Counted from the stretch's first letter, positions 1 through 9,431 are shown. The stretch is DNA of 64,000 nt from Natronorubrum thiooxidans (GCF_900156475.1 NZ_FTNR01000007.1:124001-188000), one strand, 5' to 3'. Translations and numbers: made by a program. Notes: generated by a model not told the origin, from the letters alone.

Positions 1-639
1 GCTGACCGCCGCCGGAACGTATGGGGCGATCGTAATCTCGTCCGGATCACGATCGGCCTCACGAGCCGTGCGTTCGACGACTTCGAAGGCGTTCTCGAGT
101 TCGGAAAACGGGATATTGTGTGGCATCCACCCGTCACAGAGTCGTCCGACGACGCGTCGGTTGGCCGGGCCGAGCGCCGCGTGATACACTGGGACGTCCG
201 CGTTGACTGGCGGAACGCCGTTGACGCTGAGCAGTTCCCCGTCGTAGTCGACTGGCTCGTCGTCCCGCAGGATTTTTGTGATGATCTCGATCGTCTCGTG
301 GGAGCGACGAACGGGCCGTTCGAACGCCATGCCGTGGACGTTTTCGACGGCCGTCGGCGTACTCGTCCCGACACCAAACGACGCACGCCCGTCCGAGACC
401 TGATCGAGCGTCGCTGCAGTCATCGCGAGGACGGCCGGCGTCCGCGAAAAGACGTTCACGATGGCCGTTCCGATCTCGACGTCGTCAGTCATCGCGGCGA
501 TTTCGGCGAGTTTGACGACGGAGCTCGTTCCCCAGAGCTCCCCCATCCAGACGGAGTCATACCCCTGTTGTTCCGCGTCGATCGCGAGATCGGTCGGGTC
601 GTGTGCGCCGGTTCGTGGGATTACCAGGCCGAGATGCAT
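1..639 (-). CDS. LLM-class (luciferase-like) flavin/F420-dependent oxidoreductase, 3' end cut by window edge
   Basis: The protein begins MHLGLVIPRTGAHDP at a cat on the plus strand (637-639) and stays open to base 1, so 213 residues are seen and the C-terminus is missing. The order of elements fits the luciferase-like TIM-barrel family: an N-terminal beta strand, a GYDSVWMGE segment near residue 30, DDVEIGTAIVNVFSRTPAVLAM near residues 52-73 and DGRASFGVGTSTP around residue 80. Family members oxidise or reduce organic substrates with FMN or, commonly in archaea, F420. The substrate cannot be read from the sequence. It lies next to fatty-acid genes on the same strand. The family call is firm; the cofactor is inferred. 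Confidence 0.85.
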   Translation of the reverse strand, partial: MHLGLVIPRTGAHDPTDLAIDAEQQGYDSVWMGELWGTSSVVKLAEIAAMTDDVEIGTAIVNVFSRTPAVLAMTAATLDQVSDGRASFGVGTSTPTAVENVHGMAFERPVRRSHETIEIITKILRDDEPVDYDGELLSVNGVPPVNADVPVYHAALGPANRRVVGRLCDGWMPHNIPFSELENAFEVVERTAREADRDPDEITIAPYVPAAVS

Positions 640-719
640 ATCTCCACGTTTGGGGTTTATCCTGATAAATCATTCTGCGAATGTGACCAGCGGAAAACGG
701 CCGCTCGCTCGGTTGTTCG

Positions 720-1508
720 CTACCGACCGACGAACTCGGGGTCGCCGTCGCCGAAAAAGGCCTCGAGCCCGATTTCGTAGTCGTCCGTCTTGGACGCGCC
801 GGCGATCGCGTCGGCTTCCACGGCCAACTGCCCCTCGAGACCGCGCTCGTAGCTGTCGGTCAGCAGTTGGGTCGCTGTCCCGAGTGCGTGTGTCGGTCCA
901 GCCGCGAGCTCCGAGGCGACGGCCTTGAGTCGCTCGTCGAACTCGCCGGCGGGTGCGACTTCGGTTGCGAGTCCCATCTCGACGGCCTCGTCGGGGGCAA
1001 TCGCCTCGTCACGGAGGACGATCTCTTTGGCCGTACGGAGCCCCACGAGTCGCGGCAGAAAGAAGGTTGCACCGCCATCGCCTGTTAGCCCAATTCCGGG
1101 ATAGGCAAACTTCAGCGTTGCATCCTCGCCAAGCACAACCAGGTCCGGCATCAGCGCGAGACTAAAACCAATCCCAGCAGCGATACCGTTGATCCCCCCG
1201 ATGACGGGTGTCTTCGCGCGGTGGAACTGGATGATCGCCTCGTGGGCGCGGCCGGCCAGTTCTCGAAGGTGGGGTGCGTCGGAGCCATCGCCAGCGAGTT
1301 GCGAGAGGTCAGCACCGGAGCCGAAGAAGGTCCCCTCGTGGGTCAACACGATACACCGGGTGTCTGGATCGTCGCCGAGTGTCGTGGCAACCGAAACCAG
1401 TTCGTTCGCCATCTCGAGTGTGAGTGCGTTCCGGCCGGCCGTGCTCTCGAGTGTGACCGTCGCCACGCCGTCGCCGTGGTCGACAGAGAGGTTTTCGTAC
1501 GTAGCCAT
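720..1508 (-). CDS. enoyl-CoA hydratase/isomerase family protein (PaaG-like crotonase)
   Basis: A 262-residue crotonase. I chose the ATG at 1508 (MATYENLSVDHGDGVATVTL) because the normal first crotonase strand starts there; an upstream start would add about 30 unusual residues. The oxyanion-hole segments are present: FFGSGADL near residue 72 and GGINGIAAGIGFSLAL near residue 110. At the position of the first catalytic Glu the protein has YPGIGLTGDGGA, so that Glu is Gly; a Glu is kept in TAKEIVL at about the second position. This pattern is closer to PaaG-type isomerases than to classical hydratases. It is on the same strand as the CoA-transferase upstream, with a gap of about 120 nt. Confidence 0.84.
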   Translation of the reverse strand: MATYENLSVDHGDGVATVTLESTAGRNALTLEMANELVSVATTLGDDPDTRCIVLTHEGTFFGSGADLSQLAGDGSDAPHLRELAGRAHEAIIQFHRAKTPVIGGINGIAAGIGFSLALMPDLVVLGEDATLKFAYPGIGLTGDGGATFFLPRLVGLRTAKEIVLRDEAIAPDEAVEMGLATEVAPAGEFDERLKAVASELAAGPTHALGTATQLLTDSYERGLEGQLAVEADAIAGASKTDDYEIGLEAFFGDGDPEFVGR

Positions 1509-1626
1509 ATCGGTCGTTGATTTCTCCCGCGAGATGTTAACGATACTGATCCCTGACGCCGCTTGCAGCGGCCACAGCGAACGAGTGTGTACTCTCGCCA
1601 CGAAATGACGATGCCGCGGGCCGCGA

Positions 1627-3186
1627 TCAGTTGACGTACTCGGTCAGATCGAGCGGCTCCGCCCGGAAGAGATCCGGATTCATTTCGGCTACATCGTCTG
1701 CGACTGCGGGCGTACACTCGAGTTGGTCGAGGACGTCCGCCTCGAGGTCGATACCGGGTGCGACTTCGACGAGTGTGAGTCCGCCTTCACGAAGGTCGAA
1801 GACGGCTCGTTCGGTGACGTACCGAACTGGCTGGTCGATCTCGCGGGCGTACTCACCGCTGAAGGTGATCTGCTCGACGGACTCGAGGAACTTCGGCTGG
1901 TCGCCCTCGCGTTCGATCGCGAGTTCGCCGTCGCCGACGTCGAGTTCGAGGCCGTTGGTCGTCAGTGTCCCGCAGAAGACGACCGTCTCGGCGTTCTGGG
2001 TGATGTTGATGAAGCCGCCACAGCCGGGCAGTTGCGAGCCGAATCGGCTGACGTTGATGTTGCCCGCCGGGTCGATCTGGGCCATCCCCAGGAAGCCGAA
2101 GTCGAGGCCGCCGCCGTCGTAGAAGTCGAACTGCTGGGTGGAGGCGACGAGCGCCTCGTGGCCCGTCGCGGTCCCGAAGCTGATCCCGCCCGAGGCGGAG
2201 CCGCCGACGGGGCCGGACTCGACAGTCTGTGTGATCTCGTCGTCGATTCCGCCTTCGGCTGCCACGGCGGGGATGAGTTCCGGAACGCCGACGCCGAGGT
2301 TGATGACCGCATCACTCGAGAGCTCCATCGCGGCCCGTCGGGCGATGATCTTCTTCGCCGACAGCGGCGCGTCGTCCGGCGAGTCGCTTGCGGGCGGGTT
2401 GATCTCGCCGCTGTAGGCGGGGTTGTACGGCTCGGCGTAGGTCTGTGGGTGGTGTGAGGCCGGTGCTTCGACGATCGAGTCGACGAGGACGCCCGGGACG
2501 GCAACCGACCGCGGATCGAGTGTCCCCGTCTCGGTGACGCGCTCGACCTGGGCGATCACTGTGCCACCGGAGTTGTGGGCCGCCTGTGCCATCGCCAGCA
2601 CGTTCGACTCGAGAGCCTCCCGTTCCATCGTGATGTTGCCGTTCTCGTCGGCGGTCGTGCCGCGGATGATCGCGACGTCGATGGGGACCGATCGGTAGAA
2701 GAGGTACTCCTCGCCGTCGAGGGTCACGAGATCAACGAGATCTTCGGTTGTGCTATCGTTGGCCTTTGCCCCATCCTGGCGCGGGTCGACGAAGGTCCCC
2801 AGGCCGACGTTCGTGATCGTACCCGGCTTGCCCGCGGCAGTGTCTCGGAGCAGGTGATCCATCGCGCCAAACGGTAGGTTGTACGCCTCGACCTCTTCGT
2901 CGACGATCCGCTCCATCAGATCGGGCGTGAAGCCCCAGTGGCTCGCGATCGTTCGCTTGATCATGCCGTCTTGGACGAGATGAGAGATGCCGTTCCCTTG
3001 TCGGTCGCCCTCCGCAGCTGGGTGATACAGCGTGAGATCGCCTGGCGTTCCGGTCTCGGCGTAGCGCTCGCCGAGTGCCTCGAGGAGATATTCGGGAATG
3101 CCGACGGCCACGAAGCCGCCGATGCCGACGGTGTCGCCGTCATCGATGAGATCGACCGCCGCCTCCCGTGACTGGATGACTGTCAT
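1627..3186 (-). CDS. fused acyl-CoA:acetate/3-ketoacid CoA-transferase
   Basis: A 519-residue protein with both CoA-transferase domains in one chain: an alpha-like domain (about residues 1-240, GIGGFVAVGIPEYLLEAL near the start) and a beta-like domain (about 275-519, LGVGVPELIPA near 298). The catalytic Glu is E323 in TVESGPVGG, the signature of family I transferases such as YdiF, which move CoA between carboxylic acids through a glutamyl-CoA thioester. The length matches fused members. The acids used cannot be read, but the neighbouring acyl-CoA dehydrogenase, hydroxyacyl-CoA dehydrogenase and thiolase suggest short-chain acyl or 3-keto acids. It is divergent from the acyl-CoA dehydrogenase at 3277. 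Confidence 0.9.
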   Translation of the reverse strand: MTVIQSREAAVDLIDDGDTVGIGGFVAVGIPEYLLEALGERYAETGTPGDLTLYHPAAEGDRQGNGISHLVQDGMIKRTIASHWGFTPDLMERIVDEEVEAYNLPFGAMDHLLRDTAAGKPGTITNVGLGTFVDPRQDGAKANDSTTEDLVDLVTLDGEEYLFYRSVPIDVAIIRGTTADENGNITMEREALESNVLAMAQAAHNSGGTVIAQVERVTETGTLDPRSVAVPGVLVDSIVEAPASHHPQTYAEPYNPAYSGEINPPASDSPDDAPLSAKKIIARRAAMELSSDAVINLGVGVPELIPAVAAEGGIDDEITQTVESGPVGGSASGGISFGTATGHEALVASTQQFDFYDGGGLDFGFLGMAQIDPAGNINVSRFGSQLPGCGGFINITQNAETVVFCGTLTTNGLELDVGDGELAIEREGDQPKFLESVEQITFSGEYAREIDQPVRYVTERAVFDLREGGLTLVEVAPGIDLEADVLDQLECTPAVADDVAEMNPDLFRAEPLDLTEYVN

Positions 3187-3276
3187 ACGTACTACTCTCC
3201 GGGCGAGCGCCCATTTCTATGTATCTATTTGCCGACGGATCGCACCCTTTAGTAGGCCACTCTCGAATATCGTGGT

Positions 3277-4401
3277 ATGGAGCTTACACACGAACAGCAG
3301 CTCATCCAGGATACGGTACAGGATTTCGTCGAAAACGAGGTCGGAGCCGACGTTCACGATGCCGACGAGAACCAAAAATTCCCGGAGGACGTCTGGGATG
3401 GACTCGCGGAACTGGACTTTACCGGCATGACGGTGCCTGAGGAGTACGGCGGCCTCGACGTCGACGAGCTCACCTACAGCATCATCAACGAGGAACTCGC
3501 CTACGGCCACCTCGCCGTCGCGACGGCGCTGTCGGTCCACTGTCTCGCGACGTCGTGTATCCGCCAGTTCGGTACCGAGGCCCACAAAGAGGAGTGGCTG
3601 CCGGAGATGGCCCGTGGCCGACCCGTCGGCGCGTTCGCGCTCTCGGAACCCGACGCCGGCTCGAACCCCGCCGAGATGTCGACCGAAGCCAGACTCGACG
3701 GAGACGAGTACGTCATCAACGGCAAGAAACAGTGGATCACGAACGGCGAGCGGGCAGGCGTCGTCATCCTCTTTGCCAAAACCGATCGTGACGACCCCGA
3801 CACCGTTACGCAGTTCCTCGTTCCGAAAGACGTCGAGGGACTCGAGGTCGGCAAGAAAGAGGATAAACTCGGTCTCCGCGCGAGCGACACGACGACGCTC
3901 ATCTTCGACGACGTTCGTATTCCGGCCGAAAACCGCCTGACTGAGGTCGGGCGCGGGCTCAAAGCCGCGTTCTCAATCCTGACTGGCGGCCGTGTGGCAA
4001 TCGCGAGTCAGGCAGTCGGCGTCGCACAGGCCGCCCTCGACGATTCGGTCCAGTACGCGAACGAACGCGAGCAGTTCGGCGAGCCGATTATCGAACACCA
4101 GGCGATCAGCCAAAAACTCGCCGACATGCAGACCGACGTCCAGGCGGCCCGTCTGCTGACCCGTGATGCCGCGCGGAAGAACGAGGATGGCGTCGCGGCG
4201 AAGGCCGCGGCGATGGCCAAATACTTCGCCAGCGAGGCGGCTGTCGACGTCGCGAACGAGGCCGTCCAGATCCACGGCGGCTACGGCTACACGAAAGACT
4301 TCGACGTCGAACGATACTACCGCGACGCCAAGATCACGACGATCTACGAAGGGACCTCCGAAATCCAGAAAAAGATTATCGCCCGCCACCTCAAACAGTA
4401 G
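3277..4401 (+). CDS. acyl-CoA dehydrogenase
   Basis: A 374-residue FAD enzyme that makes trans-2-enoyl-CoA and passes electrons to ETF. The N-terminal helical domain begins MELTHEQQLIQDTV. The family signatures are clear: FALSEPDAGSNPA around residue 121 and WITNGERAGVVILFA near 147 in the middle beta domain, and the C-terminal GGYGYTKDFDVERYYRDAK with IYEGTSEIQ at about 355-363, where the Glu is the catalytic base of short/medium-chain dehydrogenases. A TTTAGTA box at about 3249-3255 sits roughly 25 nt before the ATG, which fits a leaderless transcript. Chain length and branching of the substrate are not determined. Confidence 0.93.
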   Translation: MELTHEQQLIQDTVQDFVENEVGADVHDADENQKFPEDVWDGLAELDFTGMTVPEEYGGLDVDELTYSIINEELAYGHLAVATALSVHCLATSCIRQFGTEAHKEEWLPEMARGRPVGAFALSEPDAGSNPAEMSTEARLDGDEYVINGKKQWITNGERAGVVILFAKTDRDDPDTVTQFLVPKDVEGLEVGKKEDKLGLRASDTTTLIFDDVRIPAENRLTEVGRGLKAAFSILTGGRVAIASQAVGVAQAALDDSVQYANEREQFGEPIIEHQAISQKLADMQTDVQAARLLTRDAARKNEDGVAAKAAAMAKYFASEAAVDVANEAVQIHGGYGYTKDFDVERYYRDAKITTIYEGTSEIQKKIIARHLKQ

Positions 4402-4451
4402 GGGCGGGCGGGGTGCCCACTGGGGTCGTCGTTGGGTCGATTAAACCCAGT

Positions 4452-5309
4452 TCAGTCGTACTCGTAGAATCCCGAACCCGTCTTTTTGCCGAGTTCGCCC
4501 GCTTCGACCTTCCGCTTGAGGAGGTAGGCCGGTTTGTACCGATCGCCGAGTTCCTCGTGAAGCGTTTCGGTGGCGTGCAGACAGATATCGAGGCCGATGT
4601 GATCAGCGAGCGTCAGCGGCCCCATCGGCACGTTCGTCCCGAGTTCCATCCCCGCGTCGATGTCTGCTTTCGTCGCAACGCCTTCGTCGAACGCGCGAAT
4701 GCCTTCGTTGATCCAGGGCATGAGGATCCGGTTCGTGACGAAGCCGGGCTTGTCGTCCGATTCCCAGGTCGTCTTGCCGACGTATTCGGCGAACTCGTGG
4801 GCCAGTTCCACGACGTCGGGGTCCGTGTTTTCGCCGACGACGACCTCAACACCTTTCATCACGGGAACGGGGTTCATGAAGTGAAGTCCGACGATCGACT
4901 CCGGTCGGTCGGTCGCGCTGGCAATCGACGTGATCGACAGCGTACTCGTGTTCGTCGCCAGCACGGCGTCATCGGCCGCGATGTCGTCTAAGTCACCGAA
5001 GATGTCGCGTTTGATGTCGAGATCCTCGAGTGCTGCTTCGACGATGAGATCACAGTCTGCGAGATCCTCGAGGTCCGTTGTGCCGGTGATCCGGTCACGA
5101 ACGGCTGCGGCCTCGTCTTCCGACAGCGTCTCGTTCGAGACGAGTCGGCCGAGACTGTCATCGATCGTTTCGAACCCGTTCTCGACGAACTCCTGTTCGA
5201 TGTCCCGCATTACGACGTCATAGCCGTGTGTGGCGGCGACCTGTGCGATACCACTGCCCATCGTCCCCGCGCCGATAACGCCGACGCGGTCGATCGTCTC
5301 GATGTCCAT
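4452..5309 (-). CDS. 3-hydroxyacyl-CoA (3-hydroxybutyryl-CoA) dehydrogenase
   Basis: 285 residues from the ATG at 5309 (MDIETIDRVGVIGAGTMGSG); the frame is open further upstream but only the internal start gives a normal N-terminus. The Rossmann motif GAGTMGSGIAQVAA is at about residues 13-26 and its acidic end of strand 2 (MRDIE) at about 37. The catalytic His lies in LHFMNPVPVMKGVEVV near residue 140. The C-terminal helical domain has GFVTNRILMPWINEG near 185. It oxidises 3-hydroxyacyl-CoA with NAD(P). The 3' end is about 50 nt from the 3' end of the convergent acyl-CoA dehydrogenase, and the 5' end is divergent from the thiolase, so the cluster has enzymes for three beta-oxidation steps side by side. 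Confidence 0.93.
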   Translation of the reverse strand: MDIETIDRVGVIGAGTMGSGIAQVAATHGYDVVMRDIEQEFVENGFETIDDSLGRLVSNETLSEDEAAAVRDRITGTTDLEDLADCDLIVEAALEDLDIKRDIFGDLDDIAADDAVLATNTSTLSITSIASATDRPESIVGLHFMNPVPVMKGVEVVVGENTDPDVVELAHEFAEYVGKTTWESDDKPGFVTNRILMPWINEGIRAFDEGVATKADIDAGMELGTNVPMGPLTLADHIGLDICLHATETLHEELGDRYKPAYLLKRKVEAGELGKKTGSGFYEYD

Positions 5310-5438
5310 CACCAGTGTCTGTTCCGAGCACACCAATAAGTGTGCCGACTCGACAGATCTCGCTGTTGGACCCGCTGGCTGCCGGAAGCCGTTCGACACA
5401 CATATAGTCTTGTCTGCCCAACTGTAGCGTGGTAGATA

Positions 5439-6608
5439 ATGTCGAAGGCATTCGTCGCCGGAACAGGGATGACTGCGTTCGGAACGTTCCCCGATCGGAG
5501 AGGGAGAGATATGTTTGCGGAAGCCGGGCTCGCTGCGCTCGACGACGCCGGGCTTGAGCCAGAGGACATCGACGAGGTGTTTTATGGCAACTTTGTCGGC
5601 ACGCTCGCGGAAAACCAGGGTCATCAGGGACCACTCGCGTCCGAGGCGCTGGGCACGACCGCCCCATCCAGACGGGTCGAAAGTGCGTGTGCCTCGAGTG
5701 GGCTCGCAGTCCGGGATGCAGTTCGGGCGGTCAGATCCGGTGAGTCCGACGTCGTCGTCGCCGGCGGGATGGAACGAATGAGCAATATGGGCACGGCGGG
5801 GGCAACCGACGGCCTCGCTCGAGCGGCCGACGACCTCTTCGAGATCCGATCAGGTGTCACCTTCCCCGCAGCGTACGCGTTGATGACACGGGCGTACTTC
5901 GACGAGTTTGGCGGCGATCGTGAGGACCTCGCCCATATCGCTGTCAAGAACCACGACAACGCACTCGTCAACGATCACGCACACCTCCAGGAGGAGATCA
6001 CGGTCGACGATGTCCTCGAGTCACCGGAGATTGCGGCCCCACTCGGACTGTACGACGCCTGTCCGATCAGTGATGGCGCAGCCGCACTCGTCTTGCTGTC
6101 GCCGTCCTACGCCAAGGAACACGGACTCGACGCCGGCGTTGCCATCACGGGATCGGGACACGGTGGCGATACGATGGCCCTGCAAGATCGCCAGTCACTT
6201 GCGACGGCCCCCGCTACGCGCGACGCCGCCGAAGCGGCCTACGACGACGCCGGGATCGGTCCCAACGACGTCGGCCTCGTCGAAGTTCACGACTGCTTTA
6301 CGATCGCGGAGGTGCTCGCCCTCGAGGGGCTGGGCCTCTACAGCTACGGCGAAGCCATCGGCGCGGCCCGACGCGGTGAGACGTGCCGTGACGGCGCGCT
6401 GCCAGTGAACCTCTCGGGTGGCCTGAAGGCGAAAGGCCATCCCGTCGGTGCAACCGGCGCGGCGCAGGTCGCCGCTGTTCGAAACCTCCTCAACGGCACC
6501 CACGCACGCGCCGATGCCGTCGACGACGACGTCACCGTCGGCGTCGCACACAACGCGGGTGGGACGGTTGCCAGTGCAGCGGTTCACGTGCTGGAGGTGG
6601 AAGAATGA
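5439..6608 (+). CDS. thiolase, catalytic subunit of a haloarchaeal two-subunit beta-ketothiolase
   Basis: 389 residues. The thiolase fold is shown by RVESACASSGLAVRDA (C84, S86) in the first half and GGLKAKGHPVGATGAAQ plus VGVAHNAGGTV in the second; as in SCP2-type thiolases, a His (HN) stands where bacterial enzymes have the second Cys. The next gene, overlapping by 4 nt, encodes a Zn-ribbon/OB-fold chain. In Haloferax mediterranei, PhaA and BktB are this kind of pair: the thiolase chain is catalytic, the OB chain is needed for activity, and a Ser-His-His triad was reported. The reaction is condensation or cleavage between acyl-CoA plus acetyl-CoA and 3-ketoacyl-CoA. The chain-length preference is unknown. 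Confidence 0.87.
   Translation: MSKAFVAGTGMTAFGTFPDRRGRDMFAEAGLAALDDAGLEPEDIDEVFYGNFVGTLAENQGHQGPLASEALGTTAPSRRVESACASSGLAVRDAVRAVRSGESDVVVAGGMERMSNMGTAGATDGLARAADDLFEIRSGVTFPAAYALMTRAYFDEFGGDREDLAHIAVKNHDNALVNDHAHLQEEITVDDVLESPEIAAPLGLYDACPISDGAAALVLLSPSYAKEHGLDAGVAITGSGHGGDTMALQDRQSLATAPATRDAAEAAYDDAGIGPNDVGLVEVHDCFTIAEVLALEGLGLYSYGEAIGAARRGETCRDGALPVNLSGGLKAKGHPVGATGAAQVAAVRNLLNGTHARADAVDDDVTVGVAHNAGGTVASAAVHVLEVEE
6593..6598 (+). promoter_or_regulatory. Shine-Dalgarno site inside the thiolase 3' end for the OB-fold subunit
   Basis: GGAGGT lies 6 nt before the ATG at 6605, inside the last codons of the thiolase. With the ATGA overlap it supports translational coupling of the two subunits. 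Confidence 0.6.
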
Positions 6609-6991
6609 CTGACGCACAGAACGGTGGCTACGACGAGTTCCTCGACGCACTCGAGGCCGGTGAGGGCTACTATTACGCGTGTTCGAACGGCCACGCGCTG
6701 GTCCCACCGCGGCGTGTCTGTCCACACTGTGGCGACCGAGACTTAGAGCAGACGGAGTTGCCCGAAACGGGCGAGATCCGTACGCACACGACTGTCACCG
6801 TTCCGACGCCGCAGTTCGAAGACGACGCGCCGTACGTCACGGCCATCGCGACGTTCGGACAAGTCAAACTGACCGGTATCGTTCGGGACATCGATCCGGT
6901 CGACGTCGAAATCGGGCAGGAAGTCACCGTCACCGTGGAGCCGTCCGAGACGACCGACGAACGAACGATCGCGTTCTACGCACACAGCTAA
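6605..6991 (+). CDS. Zn-ribbon OB-fold (DUF35 type) subunit of the beta-ketothiolase
   Basis: 128 residues. The N-terminal part has a rubredoxin-like ribbon: one Cys in YACSNGH and a full CPHCG about 15 residues later, so the first knuckle has lost one Cys, as is common in haloarchaea. The rest is the OB-fold (HTTVTVPTPQFEDDAPYVTA onwards). DUF35 proteins accompany archaeal thiolases and hydroxymethylglutaryl-CoA synthase and help channel acyl groups. The start codon overlaps the thiolase stop (ATGA), which ties the two products together. The next gene starts 4 nt after the stop. Confidence 0.88.
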   Translation: MTDAQNGGYDEFLDALEAGEGYYYACSNGHALVPPRRVCPHCGDRDLEQTELPETGEIRTHTTVTVPTPQFEDDAPYVTAIATFGQVKLTGIVRDIDPVDVEIGQEVTVTVEPSETTDERTIAFYAHS

Positions 6992-6994
6992 TCG

Positions 6995-7441
6995 ATGTCA
7001 CACACGACGCCGATCACCGTCGACTGGGGGGACACCGACGCCGGCGGGCTCATCTACTATCCGCGATTTTTCCACTTCGTGATCGTGGGGCTGAACGATT
7101 ACTTCAGTCTGGCCACTGACGGCGAGCATCCGATGGAAGCCTACCGGAAACGGGGCTATCTGCTGCCCGCAGTCGAGGCGTCGGCGTCGTTTCACTCGCC
7201 GCTTCGGGCCGGCGACACCGCACTCCTCGAGACGACCGTCGTCGACAGCGGCACGTCGTCGCTGACGGTGGCGTTTACGATCGTTCGATCATCGATCGAC
7301 GACCGCGTCGCCGACGGCGAGGTATCGTTCGTCTTCGTCGACGAGACGTTCGAGGCGACGCCGCTACCCGACGCTATGCGCGAGTGTATTCGCGAACGCG
7401 GAGACACGGCGAACGAAGAGTCCGCGTCTCCGCCCCCGTAG
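6995..7441 (+). CDS. acyl-CoA thioesterase, hot-dog fold (4-hydroxybenzoyl-CoA thioesterase family)
   Basis: 148 residues. The N-terminal VDWGDTDAGGLIYYPRFFHF matches the family signature in which the Asp (in DTDAGG) is the catalytic acid/base, followed by the long hot-dog helix. It hydrolyses acyl-CoA to the acid and free CoA. It begins 4 nt after the OB-fold gene and so is the third gene of the thiolase operon. It may release CoA from dead-end or end-product acyl-CoAs; the substrate is not visible. The last 15 residues are low complexity and rich in Ser, Glu and Pro. Confidence 0.85.
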   Translation: MSHTTPITVDWGDTDAGGLIYYPRFFHFVIVGLNDYFSLATDGEHPMEAYRKRGYLLPAVEASASFHSPLRAGDTALLETTVVDSGTSSLTVAFTIVRSSIDDRVADGEVSFVFVDETFEATPLPDAMRECIRERGDTANEESASPPP

Positions 7442-7613
7442 GCACGTGCACGTTTCCACGCCTCGAGACTCACTGGTTCGGAAAGCGACTGGTGTCGCGA
7501 ATGGCGACACCGCTGTGTCGCTGTGAAGTGACACTCAGTCGCGGTGAGGGTCGCATGGCAATGGGAGAACCGATCAGACGGGACTGACGTCGATAATCAG
7601 TCGTCCGAGCGGA

Positions 7614-9248
7614 TTAGCTGTGTTTTTGCTGTTCCTGTTCTCGCAGTTCGACGCGGCGGATCTTCCCACTCGAGGTCTTGGGGAGTTCGTCGGCGAACTC
7701 GATCCGGCGCGGGTACTTGTAGGGTGCCGTCTCCTCTTTCATGAACTCCTGGAGTTCGGTCTTGAGGTCGTCGCTTCCCTCGTAGCCCTCGGCAAGGATC
7801 ACGTAGGTCTTGACGACGCTCCCACGTTCCTCGTGTGGGCTGTCGACGGCGGCAGCTTCGGCGACGGCGTCGTGGCTGACGAGTGCGTCTTCGACCTCAA
7901 AGGGACCGATACGGTAGCCCGAGGAGATGATGATGTCGTCGGCGCGGCCTTCGAAGAAGAAGTAGCCGTCTTCGTCTCGGGAGGCCAGATCTCCGGTTCG
8001 GTAGTACTCGCTCGAGAGTTTCTGTTCGTCGAGGTCCGGCTTCTCGTAGTAGCCGTCGAAGATCGCTGGGGAGTCGACTGGTACCGCGATCTCGCCGATC
8101 TCGCCGGGTTCGGCCTCTATTTCCTCGTCGACTTCGATGATCGTCGCACCGGAACCGGGGGTTGGTTTCCCCATGCTCCCGATCTTAACGTCGATTCCCG
8201 GGTAGTTCGTCACGAGTGCGACCGTCTCAGTCTGGCCGTAGCCGTCGCGTGGCGTGACGCCCCAGGCATCCTGAATGCGCTCGATCGGCTCGCGATTGAG
8301 GGGTTCGCCCGCCGACAGCGTGTCGTTCAACTGGACGTCGTAGGAATCGAGGTCGGCGTTCGCGAACATCCGGTACTGGGTCGGGACCGCACAGAGTTTC
8401 GTGACACCTTCGTCCTCGAGGATCTCGAGGAACGTCTCGGGCTCGAAATCGCCGTCGTAGATGAGCTGGGTCGCCCCAGTGGTCAGTCCGACGCCGACCG
8501 GGCTCCAGAACCACTTGGCCCAGCCGGTTCCGGTCGTCGCCCAGAGCAGTTCCTCCTCGAGGTCGGTGTCCTCGTCGACGCCCCACCAGTATGGGGCGTT
8601 GATCTGATTGAAGCAGTACTGCCAGCGGTGTTTGTGCAGGACCGGTTTCGGCTGGCCGGTCGTCCCGCTGGTGTAGTTGATCGACATCGGATCCTCAGCC
8701 GAGAGGTCGGGGCCATCGTAGTCGGTCGACTGCCCGTCGATCACCGACTGGAACGTCGTCCAGCGGTCGTCGTCGAGGTTGGATTCGTCGCCATCGAGAA
8801 CGATCACGCGCTCGAGTGGCGTGTCCTCGAGAATGGGCTCGACCATGTCGGTGAGCGACTCGTGGACGACGATGGACGTCGCGTTACAGTCGTTTGCACG
8901 GAACTCGATGTCTTTTGTCCGCAGCATCGACGAACAGGGGACGAGCAGCGATCCCGTCTCGAGTGCGCCAAGCTGAATGGCAAACGTATCTGGATGGCGC
9001 GGAAGCAGGTGCATGATCCGATCGCCCTGTTCGACGCCCAGTTGTTCGAGGCCGTTCGCAAAGCGGTTCATTTCGTCGCGAAGATCGGCGTAGGTCCGCT
9101 CCTCGCGGTGGCCGTCCTCGTCCAGAAAGTGGATCGCAACCCGGTCGCCGAACGACGCTGCGTGGTCGACGACAGTCGACGTGACCGTGTATGATTCCGG
9201 AATGTCCCATTCGAACTCCTCAACTATGGTATCGTAATCCACACCCAT
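7614..9248 (-). CDS. AMP-forming acyl-CoA synthetase (medium-chain/benzoate-type)
   Basis: 544 residues of the ANL adenylate-forming superfamily. Motif A3 is INYTSGTTGQPKPVLH at about residues 190-205, the A5 region GYGQTETV is near 345, A7 YYRTGDLASRDEDGYF near 425-440, A8 at GRADDIIISSGYRIGPFEVE, and the catalytic Lys is in TSSGKIRRVEL near the C-terminus. The order and length match medium-chain acyl-CoA synthetases. The enzyme would activate a carboxylic acid with ATP and CoA and feed the oxidation enzymes on either side. It is convergent with the thiolase operon. Confidence 0.9.
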   Translation of the reverse strand: MGVDYDTIVEEFEWDIPESYTVTSTVVDHAASFGDRVAIHFLDEDGHREERTYADLRDEMNRFANGLEQLGVEQGDRIMHLLPRHPDTFAIQLGALETGSLLVPCSSMLRTKDIEFRANDCNATSIVVHESLTDMVEPILEDTPLERVIVLDGDESNLDDDRWTTFQSVIDGQSTDYDGPDLSAEDPMSINYTSGTTGQPKPVLHKHRWQYCFNQINAPYWWGVDEDTDLEEELLWATTGTGWAKWFWSPVGVGLTTGATQLIYDGDFEPETFLEILEDEGVTKLCAVPTQYRMFANADLDSYDVQLNDTLSAGEPLNREPIERIQDAWGVTPRDGYGQTETVALVTNYPGIDVKIGSMGKPTPGSGATIIEVDEEIEAEPGEIGEIAVPVDSPAIFDGYYEKPDLDEQKLSSEYYRTGDLASRDEDGYFFFEGRADDIIISSGYRIGPFEVEDALVSHDAVAEAAAVDSPHEERGSVVKTYVILAEGYEGSDDLKTELQEFMKEETAPYKYPRRIEFADELPKTSSGKIRRVELREQEQQKHS

Positions 9249-9401
9249 ACTCGACCAATCATAGCATGCCTGCTTTAATGTTTTGCTGATTCCATCATTC
9301 TTACCGATATCAACGGCTATAGGCTCTGGAAATCATAGTTTGCCGCTCCACCCCCGATAGCGAGTGTCGATTTCGCTCGGAACCGAACGTGTTGTGGGAA
9401 C

Positions 9402-9408
9402 ATTTAAC
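9402..9408 (+). promoter_or_regulatory. TATA-like box for the DehI-family gene
   Basis: ATTTAAC is centred about 27 nt before the ATG at 9432, the spacing expected for a leaderless haloarchaeal transcript. Confidence 0.45.
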
Positions 9409-9431
9409 AGAGAACACGCCACTACTCGCGT

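Noticed and set aside
7620-9194. Long plus-strand open frame (524 codons) opposite the acyl-CoA synthetase
   Set aside because: It is an antisense shadow of a GC-rich gene: no domain is recognisable, while the opposite frame has all adenylate-forming motifs.
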